A DNA stretch of 64,000 nucleotides. It comes from DASXQK01 sp963724385. GTDB lineage: Bacteria; Pseudomonadota; Alphaproteobacteria; Dongiales; Dongiaceae. Under the pieces are notes generated by a model that was not told the DNA's origin, did not search any database, and saw nothing but the letters and a program-made list of their open reading frames with translations. This document shows positions 35,084 through 43,529 of the stretch, in pieces (the stretch's first letter is position 1; the number at the start of each line of letters is the position of its first letter). The DNA is taken from positions 1,860,001 through 1,924,000 of the forward strand of contig CAVRUJ010000002.1 of NCBI GenBank assembly GCA_963724385.1, read 5' to 3'. The translations under genes were made by a program, and so were the position numbers.

Positions 35084-36952
35084 ATGGAAAATTTCGACGT
35101 CATCGTCGTGGGCGGCGGTCATGCCGGCGCCGAGGCCGCAGCCGCCGCGGCCCGCCGCGGAGCGCGGACCGTGCTGGTCACCCAAGCGCCGGCCAAGATC
35201 GGCGAAATGTCCTGCAACCCGGCGATCGGCGGGCTCGGCAAGGGGCATCTGGTACGGGAGATCGACGCGCTCGACGGCATCATGGCCCGGGCCACGGACC
35301 GGGCCGGCATCCAATATCGGATGCTGAATAGGAGCAAGGGCCCGGCGGTTCGCGGGCCCCGGGCCCAAGCCGATCGAAAGCTCTATCGCCGGGCCGTGCA
35401 GGCGATCCTGGCCGAGATGCCGGGCCTCGAAATCCACACTGGCTCGGTGGAAGACTTGCTAATCGGCGCCGACGGCCGGGTCGCGGGCGTCCGGCTTGCG
35501 GGCGGCGGGCTGCTTCGCGCGCCGGCCGTCGTGCTCACCACCGGCACCTTCCTCAACGGTCTCATCCATATCGGGGAAGAGACCACCCCGGCCGGCCGGG
35601 TGGGCGAGGCGCCATCCCTTGGCCTATCCCGCTGCCTCGGGCGGCTTGGCTTCGCGCTTGGGCGGCTCAAGACCGGGACCCCGCCGAGGCTGGACGGCCG
35701 GACCATCGACTGGTCGGGCCTCGAACGCCAGGCGGGGGACGATCCGCCGGAGCCCATGTCCACCCTGACCGCCCGGATCGAGCTGCCGCAGGTCGCCTGC
35801 TACATCACGGAGACCACACCGGCGAGCCACGCGCTCATCCGGGCCAATCTCAGCCGTTCCGCCATTTATGGCGGGCTGATCGAGAGCCGGGGCCCGCGCT
35901 ATTGCCCGTCCATCGAGGACAAGGTGGTCCGCTTCGCCGACAAGGCGCGACACCAGATTTTCCTTGAGCCGGAAGGGCTTGACGACCCTACGGTTTATCC
36001 CAACGGGATCTCGACCTCGCTGCCTGGCGAGGTCCAGCTCGAGCTCTTGCGGACGATCCCGGGCCTCGAGAATGCCGCGATGCTGCGCCCGGGCTATGCC
36101 ATCGAATATGACTTCGTCGACCCCCGGGAGCTCGAGCCCACGCTCGCCGCGCGCCGCCTTCCGGGGCTCTACCTGGCCGGGCAGATCAACGGAACCACCG
36201 GCTACGAGGAGGCCGCGGCCCAAGGCCTGATGGCCGGCCTGAATGCCGCGGGCGCAGGCGCAGTCCTCGACCGGACCGAAGCCTATATCGGGGTGATGAT
36301 CGACGACCTGGTGACCCGAGGGGCCGACGAGCCCTATCGCATGTTCACCTCGCGGGCCGAATATCGGCTTCGCCTGCGGGCCGACAATGCCGATCTGCGC
36401 CTGACCCCGCTGGGCCAGGCCTGGGGCTCAATCGGGCCGGGCCGCAGCGCCGCCTTCGCCGCCAAGGCCGCGGCCCTGGCGGAGGCGCGCACGCGGCTGG
36501 CCGCGCTCTCGGCCACGCCCACGGCGCTGAAAGCGGCCGGGCTTTCGATAGCCCAGGACGGCCAACGGCGTTCGGCCATGGAGCTTCTCGCCCATGGCGG
36601 CATCGGGCTCGCCGAGCTCGCCCGGCTCTGGCCCGAGCTGGCGGAAATCCGGCCCGACGTCGCCCTGCAGCTGGAGACCGACGGGCATTATGCCGGGTAC
36701 CTGGACCGGCAGGAGGCCGATATCCTGGCCTTCCGGCGGGACGAAGCCCTGCTGCTGCCGGCCGATCTCGACTACGGCGCCGTGGGTGGGCTTTCGGCCG
36801 AGTGCCGGAGCAAGCTCGCCTCGCTCAGGCCCGCGACCCTCGGCCAGGCGGGCCGGATTCCGGGCATGACGCCGGCCGCGCTCACGGCCTTGCTGGGTCA
36901 TGTCCGGCGAGCGCCCAAGCGGGCAAGGGCCGGGGAGGGCCGCCGAGCCTGA
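35084..36952 (+). CDS. mnmG: tRNA uridine-5-carboxymethylaminomethyl modification enzyme MnmG (GidA)
   Basis: FAD-dependent partner of MnmE. In 622 residues it has the N-terminal dinucleotide-binding GGGHAGAEAA (8-17), MSCNPAIGGLGKGHLVREID (about 43-62) with the conserved Cys, a KGPAVRGPRAQADR segment, YCPSIEDKVVRF, then GQINGTTGYEEAAAQGL and a helical C-terminal domain for MnmE binding. Start ATG 35084 (MENFDVIVVGGG); upstream in-frame starts are in non-homologous sequence that contains the parS. Its final sense codon is GCC and the TGA stop overlaps the CTG start of rsmG. Confidence 0.96.
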   Translation: MENFDVIVVGGGHAGAEAAAAAARRGARTVLVTQAPAKIGEMSCNPAIGGLGKGHLVREIDALDGIMARATDRAGIQYRMLNRSKGPAVRGPRAQADRKLYRRAVQAILAEMPGLEIHTGSVEDLLIGADGRVAGVRLAGGGLLRAPAVVLTTGTFLNGLIHIGEETTPAGRVGEAPSLGLSRCLGRLGFALGRLKTGTPPRLDGRTIDWSGLERQAGDDPPEPMSTLTARIELPQVACYITETTPASHALIRANLSRSAIYGGLIESRGPRYCPSIEDKVVRFADKARHQIFLEPEGLDDPTVYPNGISTSLPGEVQLELLRTIPGLENAAMLRPGYAIEYDFVDPRELEPTLAARRLPGLYLAGQINGTTGYEEAAAQGLMAGLNAAGAGAVLDRTEAYIGVMIDDLVTRGADEPYRMFTSRAEYRLRLRADNADLRLTPLGQAWGSIGPGRSAAFAAKAAALAEARTRLAALSATPTALKAAGLSIAQDGQRRSAMELLAHGGIGLAELARLWPELAEIRPDVALQLETDGHYAGYLDRQEADILAFRRDEALLLPADLDYGAVGGLSAECRSKLASLRPATLGQAGRIPGMTPAALTALLGHVRRAPKRARAGEGRRA

Positions 36953-37566
36953 CCCGGCCCGGTTTCGGGGCGCAAGACTTCGCCGGGGCGACGGGTGTTT
37001 CACGTGAAACATTGACACGGCTCGAGGGCTTCGCCGGCCTCTTGGCCAAATGGCAGCGATCCATCAACTTGGTGGCCGCCGGCACCCTGCCTGACATCTG
37101 GCGCCGGCACATGTTGGATTCGGCGGCCCTGTTTCCATTGATCCCCGCCGGCGCCCGGACCCTCGTCGATCTCGGCAGCGGCGCCGGCTTCCCCGGCCTG
37201 GTGCTGGCGATCATGGGCGTGCCGGAGGTCCATCTCCTCGATTCCGACGCCCGGAAATGCGCCTTCCTCACCGAAGCCGCCCGGCATTTTGCCCCGGGCG
37301 CCAAGGTCCATCGGGGCAGGATCGAGGCGATCCCGCCCATTCCGGCCGACATCGTGACGGCCCGGGCGCTGGCCGAGCTGGATGAATTGCTGGGCCATGC
37401 CAAGCGGTTCCTCAAGCCGGACGGCGTCTGCCTCTTCCTCAAAGGGTCGCGGGTGGAGGATGAATTGACCCGCGCGCGCCAAAGATGGAGAATGGCCGTC
37501 GAAGTCTTCCCCAACCCCGCCGACGGCTCCGGAAAAATATTACGGATCAAGGACTTGAGCCTGTGA
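36949..37566 (+). CDS. rsmG: 16S rRNA (guanine-N7)-methyltransferase RsmG (GidB)
   Basis: Methylates N7 of G527 of 16S rRNA with SAM. The ~205-residue protein shows the SAM-binding motif VDLGSGAGFPGLVLAI (about 74-89), LDSDARKCAFL, and IVTARALAELD. The usual alphaproteobacterial start FxVSRETLxRL is present as VSRETLTRL; its codons overlap the parS palindrome. The only codon giving the conserved N-terminus after the mnmG stop is CTG at 36949 (CTGA overlap with the mnmG TGA), with GGGGAGGG about 12 bp upstream. No ATG, GTG or TTG lies between it and a TTG at 37012 within the VSRET stretch, which would be too short. parA follows, overlapping by GTGA. Confidence 0.88.
   Translation: MTRPGFGAQDFAGATGVSRETLTRLEGFAGLLAKWQRSINLVAAGTLPDIWRRHMLDSAALFPLIPAGARTLVDLGSGAGFPGLVLAIMGVPEVHLLDSDARKCAFLTEAARHFAPGAKVHRGRIEAIPPIPADIVTARALAELDELLGHAKRFLKPDGVCLFLKGSRVEDELTRARQRWRMAVEVFPNPADGSGKILRIKDLSL
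36996..37011. promoter_or_regulatory. Second parS site, inside the rsmG coding sequence
   Basis: A second perfect TGTTTCACGTGAAACA. In the rsmG frame it codes for the VSRET motif, which is common to RsmG N-termini in this class, so protein motif and centromere site share bases. It lies 552 bp before parA and 1,974 bp after the first parS. Confidence 0.95.
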
Positions 37567-38420
37567 ACGCGGACGCGGCCCCGGCCCGGATCTTAGCCGT
37601 AGCGAACCAGAAGGGGGGCGTGGGCAAGACGACGACGGCGATCAACCTGGCAACCGCCCTTGCCGCCTGCGACAAGCGGGTGCTGGTCATCGATATCGAC
37701 CCCCAGGCGAACGCCACCACCGGGCTCGGCATCGCCAAGGACGGGATCGAGCGCAGCAGCTACGACGTGCTGGTGGACGAGGCCCCCATGGAGGGTGCGA
37801 TCCTGGCGACCCAGGTGCCGAATCTCTGGCTGGTGCCGGGCGCGGTCGATCTCGCGGGCGCCGAGCTGGAGCTGGCCGCGGCCTTCGGGCGCGAGCATCG
37901 CCTGGGGCGCGCGCTGGCCACGGTCGCCGGGCGCTTCGACTACGTGCTGATCGATTGCCCGCCCTCGCTCAATCTCCTGACCGTGAACGCGCTCGCCGCC
38001 GCGCAAGGCGTGCTGGTGCCGTTGCAATGCGAATACTATGCCCTGGAAGGGCTTTCTCAATTGATCAAGACGATAGACTTGGTCCGAAAGAACCTGAACT
38101 CGGAACTTCAAATAGAAGGGGTCGTTTTGACCATGTACGACAAGCGCAACAACATCTGCGACATGGTGGCGGCCGACGTGCGCCGGCATTTCGGCGACCA
38201 GGTCTACGACACCGTGATCCCGCGCAACGTGCGGCTCTCCGAGGCGCCGTCCCACGGCAAGCCGGCGCTGCTTTACGACCTGCGCTGCGTCGGCTCGCAG
38301 GCCTACATCCATCTCGCCGGCGAAATCCTGCGCCGGGCCCGGGGGCCCGAACCGGCCGAGCCCGGCATGCCGCCGGGCGCAGCACCGGAAAGCGCGCCGA
38401 CGACGGAGCCCGCGCCATGA
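37563..38420 (+). CDS. parA: Chromosome partitioning ATPase ParA (Soj)
   Basis: Walker-type ATPase that moves the ParB-bound origin. The 285-residue sequence has the deviant Walker A KGGVGKTT (about residues 17-24), IDIDPQANATTGLG, the signature IDCPPSLNLLTVNAL, and QCEYYALEGLSQL, all typical of chromosomal ParA. The start is GTG 37563, giving VNADAAPARILAVANQKGG; it overlaps the rsmG stop by GTGA, and the first residues before the Walker A are variable. The C-terminal ~25 residues are a Pro/Ala/Glu-rich tail. parB overlaps by ATGA. Confidence 0.96.
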   Translation: MNADAAPARILAVANQKGGVGKTTTAINLATALAACDKRVLVIDIDPQANATTGLGIAKDGIERSSYDVLVDEAPMEGAILATQVPNLWLVPGAVDLAGAELELAAAFGREHRLGRALATVAGRFDYVLIDCPPSLNLLTVNALAAAQGVLVPLQCEYYALEGLSQLIKTIDLVRKNLNSELQIEGVVLTMYDKRNNICDMVAADVRRHFGDQVYDTVIPRNVRLSEAPSHGKPALLYDLRCVGSQAYIHLAGEILRRARGPEPAEPGMPPGAAPESAPTTEPAP

Positions 38421-39268
38421 TCGGCAAGGAGAAGCGCAGCCTCGGGCGCGGCCTCTCGGCGCTGCTGGGCGAAGGTGCGGAGCCCGCGCCGGCGCGCTCA
38501 CCCCGCCAGCTGCCGGTCGAGAAACTGGAGCCGAGCCCGCTGCAGCCGCGGCGCCGGTTCGATGAGGACGAGCTCGAATCCCTCGCCGCCTCGATCCGCG
38601 CCAACGGCATCCTCCAGCCGATCCTCGTGCGCCGGCATCCGGTCAAGCCCGACCGGCACGAAATCGTCGCCGGCGAGCGGCGCTGGCGCGCGGCACAGCT
38701 CGCAGGCCTGCACGAGGTGCCGGTGCTGGAGCGCGCGCTCTCCGACCGCGAAGTGCTCGAGATGGCGCTGGTCGAGAACGTGCAGCGCCGGGATCTCTCA
38801 GCGCTGGAAGAGGCGGAGGGCTATCAACGCCTGATCGCCGAATTCGGCCGCAGCCAGGAAGATCTGGCCAAGGAGATCGGGAAGAGCCGCGCCCATGTCG
38901 CCAACACGCTGCGGCTCTTGAAGCTGCCCGAGGAGGCGAAGGCGATGCTGGCCGAGGGGAAGATCAGCGCCGGGCATGGCCGCGCCCTGCTCGCCGCCCT
39001 CGATCCCGTGGCGCTGGCTCGCCGGGTGGTGGCGGAGGATCTCTCGGTCAGGCGGACCGAAGCCTTGGCGGCCGAGCGCGGAACCGCCAAGCACGGGCGC
39101 AAGCCAGCGGCACCCAAGGATGCCGACACCCGCGCGCTGGAGCGCGATCTCGGCCGGGCGCTCGGCCTCGAAGTCGAAATCGCCCATGGCGCCGCCGGCG
39201 GGCGCCTCACCATCCGCTATCGCAGCCTGGAACAGCTGGACGAAGTGGTGCGCCGCCTCAACGGGTGA
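38417..39268 (+). CDS. parB: Chromosome partitioning protein ParB (Spo0J)
   Basis: CTP-dependent DNA clamp that loads at parS. The 283-residue protein has the N-terminal LGRGLSALLGE motif that stimulates ParA, the ParB/sulfiredoxin-type CTPase domain with GERRWRAAQLAGL and ENVQRRDLSALEEAEGYQRL, the central HTH (SQEDLAKEIGKSRAHVANTLRLLKLP) reading parS, and a C-terminal dimerisation part beginning DADTRALERDLG. ATG 38417 overlaps the parA stop. Its 3' end overlaps the convergent holA gene by 11 bp. Both parS sites lie within 3.4 kb upstream. Confidence 0.97.
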   Translation: MIGKEKRSLGRGLSALLGEGAEPAPARSPRQLPVEKLEPSPLQPRRRFDEDELESLAASIRANGILQPILVRRHPVKPDRHEIVAGERRWRAAQLAGLHEVPVLERALSDREVLEMALVENVQRRDLSALEEAEGYQRLIAEFGRSQEDLAKEIGKSRAHVANTLRLLKLPEEAKAMLAEGKISAGHGRALLAALDPVALARRVVAEDLSVRRTEALAAERGTAKHGRKPAAPKDADTRALERDLGRALGLEVEIAHGAAGGRLTIRYRSLEQLDEVVRRLNG

Positions 39269-40299
39269 GCGAGCCGCAACTCCTCGCGGCAGCACCGGGC
39301 AGGGCAGCGACATCGAATAGCGTCCGCTCGGCCACCGCTGATTTCGGCTGTGCGCCGGTCTTGATGGCGAGCTCGGCCCGCTGAAGCCGGGCGAGACCCT
39401 CGGCGATGCTGGAAGCACTCCAACGCTTGAGCTGGCCGAGGAACCGGTTCTCCAGCTTGAAGAATACCGGCGGCCGGAGTGACTTCATCGCCCCGCGCGG
39501 ATCCGCCGCGCCCGCGACCTGTGAAAGACGCGCCAGGTGGCGGCCGGCGGCGAGCAAGATCCTGATCTCCTCATTGCCCTCGGCCACGGCATGGCCATAG
39601 GCGCGATCCAGCGCGGCGCCGTCGCCGTCGCCGAGCGCGAAGACGAGATCGTCGAGGGAGAGCGCCGCGCTGTCGCCCACCACCGCCTCGGCGTCGGCAA
39701 GCGTCACCTTGCGGCCCTCTGGCCCGGCGTAGAGAGCGAGCTTCTCCAATTCGCTGCGGGTGATCGCCCGGTCCGAGCCCAGGCGCCCCTGGAGAAAGGC
39801 CAGCGCCTCGGCCTCGATCGCATGGCCGTGCTGCTTCAAGGTCGCCTCGATCAGGCCCTTGAGCGCGGCCTCGTCGTCCAGGTAGCAGGCGATGGCCGCC
39901 GTCTTGTCGCCGCGCTCGAAGACGGCGCGTAGCGCCGAACGCGGCCCGAGCTCGCCCGCTTCCAGGACCAGGAAGGCGGCCGTCGGCGCGCCGGCGAAGA
40001 GATCGGCCAGCGGCTGGGCGAGCGCATCGGCCGCGTCCTTCAGGCGAAGCACGCGCCGGCCGCCGGACAGCGACAGCGCCGCCGCCTCGTCGGCGAGGCG
40101 GGCGGGATCGTCCTTGATCTGGCCAAGGCTGAGCTCGGCGACGCGGAAGGGATCGGCCGCATCGCCCGCGACCCGCGCCACCAGCGCCTCGGCGCGCTCG
40201 CTGACCAGCCCCCGGTCAGGGCCATAGAACAGCACCGCGGCGACCGTCGAATTCGGCCTTGTCGAGGAAGCGGGCCTGATCGCGCGGCGCGATTTTCAT
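39258..40299 (-). pseudogene. holA: DNA polymerase III subunit delta (HolA), N-terminus frameshifted
   Basis: Clamp-loader subunit that opens the beta clamp. The long open frame (39258-40235) covers most of the protein: LFYGPDRGLVSERAE..., the delta N- and C-domains and the helical collar (SLRPPVFFKLENRFLGQLKRW). The true N-terminus is in another frame: from ATG 40299, MKIAPRDQARFLDK, after which removing one base of AAGGCCG (plus strand 40254-40260) gives KPNSTVAAVLFYGPD, the expected continuation. So the sequence contains one extra base at about 40257-40258. About 346 aa if repaired, normal for the family. A sequencing indel is likely, a genuine mutation possible. Start overlaps the last mini-ORF of the lptE-holA tandem repeat by ATGA. 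Confidence 0.88.
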
Positions 40300-40333
40300 C
40301 GCCAGGCGGCCGTCATGACCAGGCGGCCTTCAT
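40297..40333 (-). repeat. 17-bp tandem repeat forming mini-ORF chain between lptE and holA
   Basis: Plus-strand units CATCGCCAGGCGGCCGT (40297-40313) and CATGACCAGGCGGCCTT (40314-40330) plus a partial third CAT (40331-40333). On the minus strand the lptE stop overlaps an ATG (TGATG, 40335-40331) that opens a six-codon ORF to 40313. This overlaps the next ATG (40316) by ATGA, another six-codon ORF to 40296, and that stop overlaps the holA ATG (40299-40297). The peptides are MKAAWS and MTAAWR. Confidence 0.93.
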
Positions 40334-40962
40334 CACGGGGTGGTGGTCTGCCCGCCGAACAGCTGGAAGGAAGGCTGAGTGGCCGGCGTCGGCGCCGGCA
40401 CGGCGGGAGGGGCCGGCCGCTGGTCCGGCGGCTCGGCGAGATAGACCGCGACCCGGTTGGCGATATCGTCCGCCAGGGTCACGGCGCCGCGCCGGCGCGC
40501 GTCGTCCGCCGAGACGACCGAGGCGTATTGGTTGGTCAGCTGGTCGTAGGACGTCGTCGACCGGCTCTGGCCGATCATCACCGGCTCCGTGCCGCCCCGC
40601 TGATAGAGCGCGAAATTGGCGTAGAGGGTGAGATCGACGCGAGTCGCGGTCTGGTCCTGCTGGACCAGGTACTGCTGCTCCTGCTCGGTCACGCCGATCA
40701 CCAGGTCGTAGTGGGGGTCCCCCGGCACGCCCGAAGAGTTCATCCGGTCGCGCAGCTCGTTGTAAAGGTTCTGGCCGGTCCGGTCGGCGATCGGCTGGAT
40801 GTGGACGCTGGCCAGTTCCTGGCCGGCGCCCCCATAGTCGTCGAGCCTGCCGTAGAGAGGATGCCAGCCGCAGGCCGCGAGCAGCAGGGGCGAAGCCGCG
40901 ACCAGGAGGCGCAAGCCCCCGAGGCCGCGGCGCGGGGAACGCCTGCGGCTAGACCACGACAT
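40333..40962 (-). CDS. lptE: LPS-assembly lipoprotein LptE
   Basis: Outer-membrane lipoprotein that plugs LptD and delivers LPS to the cell surface. In 209 residues: a signal sequence with lipobox LLLAACG (lipidated Cys about residue 31), then GWHPLYG, the family's N-terminal strand, LYNELRDRMNSSGVPGDPHYDLVIGV, and the long β/α domain with SYDQLTNQYASVVSADDARRRG. The last 30 residues are a Pro/Ala/Thr-rich tail. ATG 40962 overlaps the leuS stop by 14 bp. In alphaproteobacteria leuS-lptE-holA is a conserved block, as here. Confidence 0.92.
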   Translation of the reverse strand: MSWSSRRRSPRRGLGGLRLLVAASPLLLAACGWHPLYGRLDDYGGAGQELASVHIQPIADRTGQNLYNELRDRMNSSGVPGDPHYDLVIGVTEQEQQYLVQQDQTATRVDLTLYANFALYQRGGTEPVMIGQSRSTTSYDQLTNQYASVVSADDARRRGAVTLADDIANRVAVYLAEPPDQRPAPPAVPAPTPATQPSFQLFGGQTTTP

Positions 40963-43519
40963 TGATGATCCTGTTGGGGACCACGATCACCCGGCGCGCC
41001 GCCTTGCCCGCCATGGCCCTCTGGACATGCTGGTCGGCCAGAGCCGCCTCTTCCGCGGCGGCATCCGCCAGGTCGCGGGGCAGGGACAGGGTCGCCCGGA
41101 GTTTGCCGTTTACTTGCACGGCGACGGTCACCGATTCATCGATGATCAAGGCCGGATCAGCCTCCGGCCAGGGCATCTCCGCCAGCATGACCTGATGGCC
41201 CAGCCTTTGCCAGAGCTCCTCGGCGAGATGCGGCATCATCGGCGACAGGAGCCGGGCTAGCGTCTCGAGCGCCTCGCGCCGGACCGAGGCCTCGACCTCG
41301 CCCGCGGCCTCGATGGCATTGGCGAACTCGTAAAGCCGCGCGACGGCCCGGTTGAAGCGGAATTTCTCGATGTCCTCGCCGACGCCGGCGATGGTCTTGT
41401 GGGTCGCCCGGCGCAGCGCGAGGGCAGCGCCTTCGGCCGGCTTCAGGTGGAACCCCGCCGGCGGCAGGCCGGGCAGGGCGGAGATCACCATGCGCCACAG
41501 GCGCTGGGAGAACCGCCAGGCGCCTTCCACGCCCGCTTCGGTCCATTCGAGATCGCGCTCCGGCGGGCTGTCGGAAAGCATGAACCAGCGCGCGGTGTCG
41601 GCGCCGTAGGTCTCGATGATGCGGTTGGGATCGACCACGTTCTTCTTCGACTTGCTCATCTTCTCCGAGCGTCCGGTTTCCACCGGACGTCCGTCGGCGG
41701 CGATGAGCCCGCCCTCGGCGCTCCGGCGCACCTCCTCGGGCGTCAGCCAGGCGCCGTCGGGGTCGCGATAGGTCTCGTGGCAAACCATGCCCTGGGTGAA
41801 GAGGCCCGAAAAAGGCTCCTCGATGTCGAGGAGGCCGATGCGCTTCATCGCCCGGGTGAAGAAGCGCGAATAGAGCAGGTGCAGGATCGCGTGCTCGACC
41901 CCGCCGACATACTGGTCGACCGGCAGCCAGTAATCGGCCTCGTCCGGCTCGAAGGGCCGCGGGCTCCTGGGCGAGCAATAGCGGGCGAAGTACCAGGAGG
42001 AATCGACGAAGGTGTCGAAGGTGTCGGTCTCGCGCCGAGCCGGCTTGGCGCAGCGCGGGCAGGGGACGTTCTTCCAGGTCGGATGATGTTCCAGCGGGTT
42101 GCCCGGCCGGTCGAAGCTCACGTCCTCGGGCAGGGTGACGGGCAGTTGCTCGCGTGGCACCGGCAGGATGCCGCAGGCAGCGCAATGGATCACGGGGATG
42201 GGGCAGCCCCAATAGCGCTGGCGCGAGACCAGCCAGTCGCGCAGGCGGTAATGCACCTGGCCCTCGCCGGCGCCGATCGCCTCCAGCCGCTTGATCGCCG
42301 CCTTGATCGCCGGCGTCACCTCGAGCCCGTCGAGGAAGTCCGAATTGACGATCCGCCCCGGGCCGTCATAGGCGACATCCCCGATGGCGAAGCGCGCCGG
42401 GTCGGCGCCCTCCGGCACCACCACCACCTTGACCGGAAGATCGTATTTGCGGGCGAAGTCGAGGTCGCGCTGGTCATGGGCCGGGCAGCCGAAGATGACG
42501 CCGGTGCCGTATTCCATGAGCACGAAGTTGGCGACATAGACCGGCAGGCGCCAGGCGGAATCGAAGGGGTGAATGGCTTCGAGACCCGTCAGGTAGCCCT
42601 TCTTCTCCGCCGTCTCGATGGCCTCGGCCGTGGTCGCGGTCTTGCGGCATTCCTCGATGAAGGCGGCAAGGCCGGCATCCTCCTCCGCGAGCTCGCCCGC
42701 CAGCGGGTGGTCGGGCGCGAGCGCCACGAAGGCGGCGCCGAACAGCGTGTCCGGACGGGTGGTGAAGATCTCCAGCCTGTCCTTGCGGCCGTGCAGGCCG
42801 AACAGGGCGCGCGCGCCCTCGGACCGTCCGATCCAGTTCTCCTGCATGAGGCGGACCTTGGCCGGCCAGCGCTCGAGCCGGTCGAGAGCGTGCCTCAGCT
42901 CCTCGGCATAGGCGGTGATGCGGAAGAACCACTGGGCGAGCTTGCGCCGCTCCACCGGCGCGCCCGTGCGCCAGCCGCGGCCGTCGATCACCTGCTCGTT
43001 GGCCAGCACCGTCTGGTCGACCGGGTCCCAGTTGACGCTCGCCTCCTTGCGATGGACCAGGCCGGCCTCGAGGAAGTCGAGGAACATGGCCTGCTCGTGG
43101 CGATAGTAGTCGGGGTCGCAGGTGGCGATCTCGCGCGCCCAGTCGAGGGACAGCCCCATGGACTTCAGCTGCCCGCGCATGGCGGCGATGTTGTCATAGG
43201 TCCATTTTGCCGGATGGATCTTCTTCTCCATGGCCGCGTTCTCGGCCGGCAGGCCGAAGGCGTCCCAGCCCATGGGATGGAGCACGTTGAAGCCGCGGGC
43301 GCGCTTGAAGCGGGCGACCACGTCGCCCAGCGTGTAGTTGCGCACATGGCCCATGTGGATGCGCCCCGAGGGATAGGGGAACATCTCGAGGACGTAGTAC
43401 TTGGGCCGCGCCGGATCGGGCTTGGCGGCAAAGCAGCCGCGCTCGGCCCAGGCGGCCTGCCACTTGCGTTCGGCTTCGTGGAAATTGTAGCGCGCCGGAC
43501 CGGCGCCTGCCTCCCGCAT
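40949..43519 (-). CDS. leuS: Leucyl-tRNA synthetase
   Basis: Class Ia synthetase (856 aa) charging tRNA-Leu. HMGH (residues 55-58) is the HIGH motif, KMSKSKKN (about residue 620) the KMSKS motif. Between them lies the CP1 editing domain (TTRPDTLFGA, HPFDSAW and YGTGVIFGCPAHDQRD), which hydrolyses misacylated tRNA, and near the C-terminus an anticodon-binding domain and the ubiquitin-like end. The length is normal for alphaproteobacteria. The ATG at 43519 gives MREAGAGPARYNFHEAERKWQ. Immediately upstream (10 bp) is the DUF3576 gene on the same strand, so lptE, leuS and DUF3576 likely share a transcript. Confidence 0.97.
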   Translation of the reverse strand: MREAGAGPARYNFHEAERKWQAAWAERGCFAAKPDPARPKYYVLEMFPYPSGRIHMGHVRNYTLGDVVARFKRARGFNVLHPMGWDAFGLPAENAAMEKKIHPAKWTYDNIAAMRGQLKSMGLSLDWAREIATCDPDYYRHEQAMFLDFLEAGLVHRKEASVNWDPVDQTVLANEQVIDGRGWRTGAPVERRKLAQWFFRITAYAEELRHALDRLERWPAKVRLMQENWIGRSEGARALFGLHGRKDRLEIFTTRPDTLFGAAFVALAPDHPLAGELAEEDAGLAAFIEECRKTATTAEAIETAEKKGYLTGLEAIHPFDSAWRLPVYVANFVLMEYGTGVIFGCPAHDQRDLDFARKYDLPVKVVVVPEGADPARFAIGDVAYDGPGRIVNSDFLDGLEVTPAIKAAIKRLEAIGAGEGQVHYRLRDWLVSRQRYWGCPIPVIHCAACGILPVPREQLPVTLPEDVSFDRPGNPLEHHPTWKNVPCPRCAKPARRETDTFDTFVDSSWYFARYCSPRSPRPFEPDEADYWLPVDQYVGGVEHAILHLLYSRFFTRAMKRIGLLDIEEPFSGLFTQGMVCHETYRDPDGAWLTPEEVRRSAEGGLIAADGRPVETGRSEKMSKSKKNVVDPNRIIETYGADTARWFMLSDSPPERDLEWTEAGVEGAWRFSQRLWRMVISALPGLPPAGFHLKPAEGAALALRRATHKTIAGVGEDIEKFRFNRAVARLYEFANAIEAAGEVEASVRREALETLARLLSPMMPHLAEELWQRLGHQVMLAEMPWPEADPALIIDESVTVAVQVNGKLRATLSLPRDLADAAAEEAALADQHVQRAMAGKAARRVIVVPNRIINVVV

Positions 43520-43529
43520 CAGCGGGCGC

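Noticed and set aside
36802..36948. An upstream ATG (36802) as the rsmG start
   Set aside because: It would overlap mnmG by about 150 bp and add residues not found in RsmG proteins; the CTG at 36949 fits the family length better.
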